64,000 bases of DNA from positions 496,001 through 560,000 of the forward strand of contig NZ_CP115843.1 of NCBI RefSeq assembly GCF_013318015.2. Reading direction: 5' to 3'. Positions 60,500-64,000 of the stretch are shown here, in pieces. The notes under the pieces are model-generated. The model saw only the letters and a program-made list of their open reading frames with translations. It was not told the DNA's origin and did not search any database. The translations under genes were made by a program, and so were the position numbers. How positions within the stretch are numbered: the first letter of the stretch is position 1; each line of letters opens with the position of its first letter. This DNA comes from Agrobacterium tumefaciens. GTDB taxonomy: Bacteria; Pseudomonadota; Alphaproteobacteria; Rhizobiales; Rhizobiaceae.

Positions 60500-61210
60500 C
60501 TACTTCGCCGTGGCGGCGGGGATCAGGCTCGGGTTCAATGAATATGTCGCTGTCGCCTTGCCGCTTGCAAGGATGTGGCCAGCCATGGCTTTTTCCACGT
60601 CTTCGCCAGTGAACGGCCCCGCAAGGCCCAGTGTCACAACGTCGAGCGCGACCACTTCAAGGATGTAGCGGTGAACGCGCTGATCGTTTATGGGCGGGCA
60701 GGGGCCGTCGTAACCACCATAGGTGCCTGCCATGCCATCAGTTTTGGCCAGAAAACTCGTATAGACATTGGCGCCGCGCAGTCCGTGTGGTGTCAATCCG
60801 ACCGGCTTGCCGCCCAGCACGAGACCATCGCTTTCCGTACCTTCGCCGATGGATATGATGCCGGCGGGAATATCGGCCAAAACCCAGTGGAAAACGTTGA
60901 TCCGCGGCGCGTCGTCTGGAATCGTGGTGCCAGGTTTATTGATGAGGCTAAAATCGAGTGGTACGTCCGGATCGGTCATCAGTAACACATAAGATCTGGT
61001 GCCCTCTGGGCCTGCCGACCATGAGACCCCCGGGCTCACGTCCTTCGCCCCTTTTCCGGGCGGGCAGAAGGCGGCGGAATCTGAAAACCGGCCATAACCG
61101 TCAAGCCCTTCGATCTTTACGGACAGCGTGGAGTCCGCGGCCATGGGCGCTGTCGCCGAAAATGCGGCGGCCACAGTGGCGGCGCATATGCTTCTTTTAT
61201 TCCTGTTCAT
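60500..61210 (-). CDS. Periplasmic YbhB/YbcL-type (PEBP) protein
   Basis: 236 aa. A signal peptide (about 1-24, ending PMAA) is followed by a phosphatidylethanolamine-binding-protein fold: the DPDVP motif (LLMTDPDVPLDF), the FHWVLADIPAG strand and the YGGYDGPCPP loop, which together line the anion-binding pocket. The bacterial family's physiological role is not settled. It is monocistronic as far as can be seen, 29 bases upstream of the broken methyltransferase on the same strand. Confidence 0.85.
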   Translation of the reverse strand: MNRNKRSICAATVAAAFSATAPMAADSTLSVKIEGLDGYGRFSDSAAFCPPGKGAKDVSPGVSWSAGPEGTRSYVLLMTDPDVPLDFSLINKPGTTIPDDAPRINVFHWVLADIPAGIISIGEGTESDGLVLGGKPVGLTPHGLRGANVYTSFLAKTDGMAGTYGGYDGPCPPINDQRVHRYILEVVALDVVTLGLAGPFTGEDVEKAMAGHILASGKATATYSLNPSLIPAATAK

Positions 61211-61298
61211 CTCGTCTCGCCTGGTTGATTTCAGTCGAGCATAGGGAACGATGCCAGTGCGGGTGGGCCCGATCTGATCAGCAATGAGCCTGAAGCGG

Positions 61299-62192
61299 TC
61301 AGGCTAATGGTTTTTTACGTGCCCTGCGAACGGTCGAAGGAGCCTGTCCGAAGGCATCCTGGAAGTGCCGCGAGAAGTGTGAACGCGATGCGTAGCCGGT
61401 AGCGGCTATTGCGTCGGCGACATCGGCATCCCGATCCGAGAGTATGAGGTAAGCGGCATGCATTCTTTCGGTGAGCAGCAGCGCGCGTAGTGAGTGGTTT
61501 TCGTCGCGTAGTCGCCGCCGCAGGGTGGCCTCTGACATCGACAGGGACGCGGCGACCGCGGCGGTTGACCACGCGTGATCGAGCCGGTGGCGGATCAGGA
61601 GGCGCACGGCCTCTGTGATTGAGCGGTCGACATATTTGGGCATCAATGGCAGCGCACCTTGTTCGGCCAGGATAAGCAGAACCTCGAGAACACGGTGATC
61701 TACGACGCGCCGGGAAAGGTCGAGCGCACCCGCCAGCGCCTCGCCACTATGGATGATTGCCGAGCAGAGCGTCGGACTGATCGTGATGGGCGAGCCGAGG
61801 GGTATGTCGCGCTTGGTGAGTTGCGGCCAAAGGCGTGCCGCCTCAATGACCAGGGTGCGAGAGAAGCGGACGAAGAGGGCGCGATAGACGCCAGTATCGG
61901 CATCTGGTTCATTGACAACATCAACCTCCGCACCGGCCGGCAGCACGAAGGCGTCGCCGGCGTGGTAGATATTGCGTTCCGCGCCCCACAGCACTTCTTT
62001 GCGGCCTTCGATGACAATGACGAGGCCGGCGGCGGGCATGCTGAGCTCGGAAATGGTTTCCCGGTGACGGGCGACGAAGGCCGAGATGAACGGTGGATCT
62101 TCGTTTTCGAGCATCAAGCGCGTGTCGCGCTCGGCCAGCGGGCGAAGGGCATCAACGAGACGCCGCCGTAGTGTTTTGTCGCTGTCACGCAT
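61299..62192 (-). CDS. AraC family transcriptional regulator
   Basis: 297 aa. N-terminal cupin-like sensor (about 45-110: GLVIVIEGRKEVLWGAERNI; YHAGDAFVLPAGAEVDVVN). Middle linker, and a C-terminal helix-turn-helix pair (TAAVAASLSMSEATLRRRLR; VADAIAATGYASRSHFSRHF). It could control the PEBP gene 88 bases downstream or the ABC exporter gene on the other side; the target is not evident. Confidence 0.87.
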   Translation of the reverse strand: MRDSDKTLRRRLVDALRPLAERDTRLMLENEDPPFISAFVARHRETISELSMPAAGLVIVIEGRKEVLWGAERNIYHAGDAFVLPAGAEVDVVNEPDADTGVYRALFVRFSRTLVIEAARLWPQLTKRDIPLGSPITISPTLCSAIIHSGEALAGALDLSRRVVDHRVLEVLLILAEQGALPLMPKYVDRSITEAVRLLIRHRLDHAWSTAAVAASLSMSEATLRRRLRDENHSLRALLLTERMHAAYLILSDRDADVADAIAATGYASRSHFSRHFQDAFGQAPSTVRRARKKPLA

Positions 62193-62763
62193 TGAACAAG
62201 CTATCTCGAAATTGGATCAGGCGTCATTGCTATGTTGAAATCAAGTCGCTGTCGATACACCGCCGAAGGGCGCTGAAAACGGAAAGGTACTGTCTGCCAT
62301 TGGCGATCTTTTGGAGGGCTACAACGTCTGAGATGGTCGGATATTGCAAGCCGGCAAAGCGCCGTTATCTTGGTCGTAGAGGTTCTCATCGCGCGCCTGG
62401 ACGCAGAGTGCTGGACGCCTGAACGGTTGGAATTACGTTCAGAAGCAGTCAAAGTGTTCACCGCGTTTGACGGCAGCTATTTCACTCTCGCCGCCATAAA
62501 TCAGACAGGCCGGTCCCGCCCCAAGGCGAAAATAACTTCCGTTTTGGACCGTCGGGTTGCCCATTCGTTCCGGCAGAGGCGCATCCCAAAGCGGTCACTT
62601 ATGTTTCGAAATGATGGAGTTGCTGGCCGAGATGTGTTGGATTCGTGGCGTTGGCTCGTGCCGGGCGTCGGCTTAGGGAACGAGGTCACAATTGATGCCG
62701 TCGCAGAAATGCTAAAATATGCCGAGACCCTCTGATCTTTCCTCAATTGGAGTTCGAGCCCTG
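62193..62763. other. Intergenic region, coding content uncertain
   Basis: About 570 bases. A plus-strand frame at 62370-62735 (121 codons) ends GNEVTIDAVAEMLKYAETL and looks partly protein-like, but no family or good start was recognised, so it is not called as a gene. The promoters for the AraC gene and the ABC exporter should lie here. Confidence 0.3.
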
Positions 62764-64000
62764 ATGTCGATTTCCGATACGATCTATCGACCCTTTGAAA
62801 CGCTGATCCAACCCCTCGACATCCCCTATCAGCCGTTGCCCGCGAAAGGCCCGGTGGCTGTTCTCCTGCACTTCATCCGGATGTTCCGCGGCATCTTGCT
62901 CGTGCTCGCCCTTTCCACAATGGCAATCGAGGCCATGAATCTGGCGATTATTTGGGGACTATCGGTCATCGTTGATGGCGTGACGCAACAGGGCGCAAGC
63001 GCCTTCCTGCACAATGAATGGTTGCTTCTCACCTTGCTTGGCCTGATGCTCTTTCCCGCAATCCCGATTGGCTCCTTTTTCGTCAACACGCTGAACTCGC
63101 ATACGCTTGGCATTGGTATGCCTGCCGCCATTCAGTGGCAGGGCCACAAGGCGGTGGAGCGGCAGGATCTGGCCTTTTTCCATGATCTCTATGCCGGTCA
63201 GGTCGCCTCACGTCTGCAGCAGGTGGCCTCGGCCGTGCAGCAGCAGATCATATCGGCCTTCCAGTCCATCCCCCGCTTCGTGATGCAAATGGCTGGGTCG
63301 GTCATTCTCTTGAGCGCTCTCTCCTGGCAGCTCGCCTTGCCGACCATCGTCTGGATCACGCTTAACGTTCTGCTCGCTGTCAGACTGGCACCTGTTTTTA
63401 CCGAGCGCTCGCGCCGTTCTGCCAAGCGGCGCAGCCTGATTTCTGGCGCGATCACCGATCTCTACGGCAATATGCAGATGGTGAAGCAGTTTGCCGCCGA
63501 AGACAGCGAGGCGGGCGCTATCCGCGGCATTATTGCCAAGGCCATCAGTGCCCAACAAAGTGAACAGCGGATCTACCGCACCTCGGAGGTCATTGTCGTT
63601 GTCCTCAACATGATGCACTGGCTGGCGATACTCTCGATCGGCTTTACCGGGCTTGTCGATGGTTTCGTCACGGTCGGCGAATTCACGGCTGCCGTTTACG
63701 TTCTCAGCCGGCTGTCTGCTCACACCTTCACGTTCCTACAGATGGGCCAACAGATCTTCCAGGCAGTCGGTACGATCAAGGATGCCATGCCCGTCATGAC
63801 GACACCGCCCACCATCACCGATCGTCCAGACGCAGCGGAACTTACCATTCGCCATGGCGAAATCCGTTTCGAGAACGTCCGTTTCGCCTACAAGACTGGC
63901 AAGCCGGTTATCGATGATCTCTCGCTGACGATCCGTCCGGGTGAAAAGGTTGGACTCGTCGGGCTATCGGGGGCTGGCAAGACCACACTCGCCAATCTCC
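62764..64000 (+). CDS. ABC exporter, MsbA/MDR type (truncated by window edge)
   Basis: 412 codons visible, open to the end of the window. Residues about 1-310 form the six-helix transmembrane domain, with an early helix at about 40-65 and LSWQLALPTIVWITLNVLLA near the middle. The nucleotide-binding domain starts near 355 (IRFENVRFAYKTGKPVIDDL), and Walker A (GLSGAGKTT) lies just before the edge. It is a half-transporter that would dimerise to export lipids, drugs or peptides. ATG 62764 is used; the site ahead (TGGAG) is somewhat far. Confidence 0.85.
   Translation, partial: MSISDTIYRPFETLIQPLDIPYQPLPAKGPVAVLLHFIRMFRGILLVLALSTMAIEAMNLAIIWGLSVIVDGVTQQGASAFLHNEWLLLTLLGLMLFPAIPIGSFFVNTLNSHTLGIGMPAAIQWQGHKAVERQDLAFFHDLYAGQVASRLQQVASAVQQQIISAFQSIPRFVMQMAGSVILLSALSWQLALPTIVWITLNVLLAVRLAPVFTERSRRSAKRRSLISGAITDLYGNMQMVKQFAAEDSEAGAIRGIIAKAISAQQSEQRIYRTSEVIVVVLNMMHWLAILSIGFTGLVDGFVTVGEFTAAVYVLSRLSAHTFTFLQMGQQIFQAVGTIKDAMPVMTTPPTITDRPDAAELTIRHGEIRFENVRFAYKTGKPVIDDLSLTIRPGEKVGLVGLSGAGKTTLANL

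Noticed and set aside
62370..62735. Plus-strand frame of 121 codons before the ABC exporter
   Set aside because: Part of it looks protein-like, but no family, no ATG with a good ribosome site and no operon logic support it.
1..64000. CRISPR arrays, tRNA or rRNA genes, intact insertion sequences
   Set aside because: No regularly spaced repeats, no tRNA-like cloverleaf with a TTCGA arm and CCA end, and no transposase motifs were seen. Small gene relics are the only signs of past rearrangement.

Overview
The window looks like a replicon of a Rhizobiales-type alphaproteobacterium (Rhizobium, Agrobacterium, Sinorhizobium or a relative). The reasons are high GC, the density of ABC uptake operons each paired with a catabolic enzyme set and a local regulator, rhizobactin-type (RhtX/RhtA) siderophore uptake genes, a TPR/adenylate-cyclase-like regulator of a rhizobial type, and a DUF4432 sugar mutarotase. 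No rRNA, tRNA, CRISPR array or intact insertion sequence was seen. Such content suits a chromid, second chromosome or megaplasmid, but this cannot be settled from the window.

Layout. 1-10430 (+): a sugar ABC transporter, a DUF4432 epimerase, a PfkB kinase, deoxyribose-phosphate aldolase and a long aldehyde dehydrogenase, closed by an intrinsic terminator. This reads as uptake and breakdown of deoxyribose or a similar pentose to glyceraldehyde-3-P and acetate. 10500-19520 (-): an amide/nitrile-type operon made of an AmiC-like sensor, an AmiR-like ANTAR antiterminator, a Urt-type five-gene transporter and a tandem-domain nitrilase. Intrinsic terminators lie in the leaders before amiC and before the binding protein, and each overlaps a small hexaloop hairpin. 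19830-25440: envelope and stress genes (MarC, MscS, a secreted repeat protein, a DUF900 lipoprotein). 25450-29872: a HlyD/DUF2955 efflux pair and a convergent TPR regulator. 29873-31488: a patch of decayed genes (AraC and glutathione S-transferase fragments) beside an intact AraC regulator, followed by a limonene-epoxide-hydrolase-like gene. 32178-44609 (-): a peptide-type ABC transporter, a DeoR regulator, an M20 amidohydrolase, two APH/choline-kinase-like kinases, an inositol-monophosphatase-like enzyme and ethanolamine ammonia-lyase EutBC. This is a coherent but, to my knowledge, unassigned catabolic cluster that probably ends in ethanolamine. 45527-50626 (-): a polyol/sugar ABC transporter with a xylitol/sorbitol-type dehydrogenase, with a divergent AraC regulator. 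52043-56748: an RhtX-like transporter, an AraC regulator and an IutA/RhtA-like TonB receptor, with no siderophore biosynthesis genes. 57485-59490: htpG behind a heat-shock-type promoter. 59751-64000: a methyltransferase broken by an amber codon, a periplasmic PEBP-family protein, an AraC regulator and the start of an MsbA-type ABC exporter cut by the window edge.

The strongest candidates for undescribed biology are the transporter-kinase-amidohydrolase-EutBC cluster and the Ami-type operon with two attenuators. Gene remnants (iron alcohol dehydrogenase, AraC, GST, Fic, methyltransferase) mark several junctions where genes have been lost.
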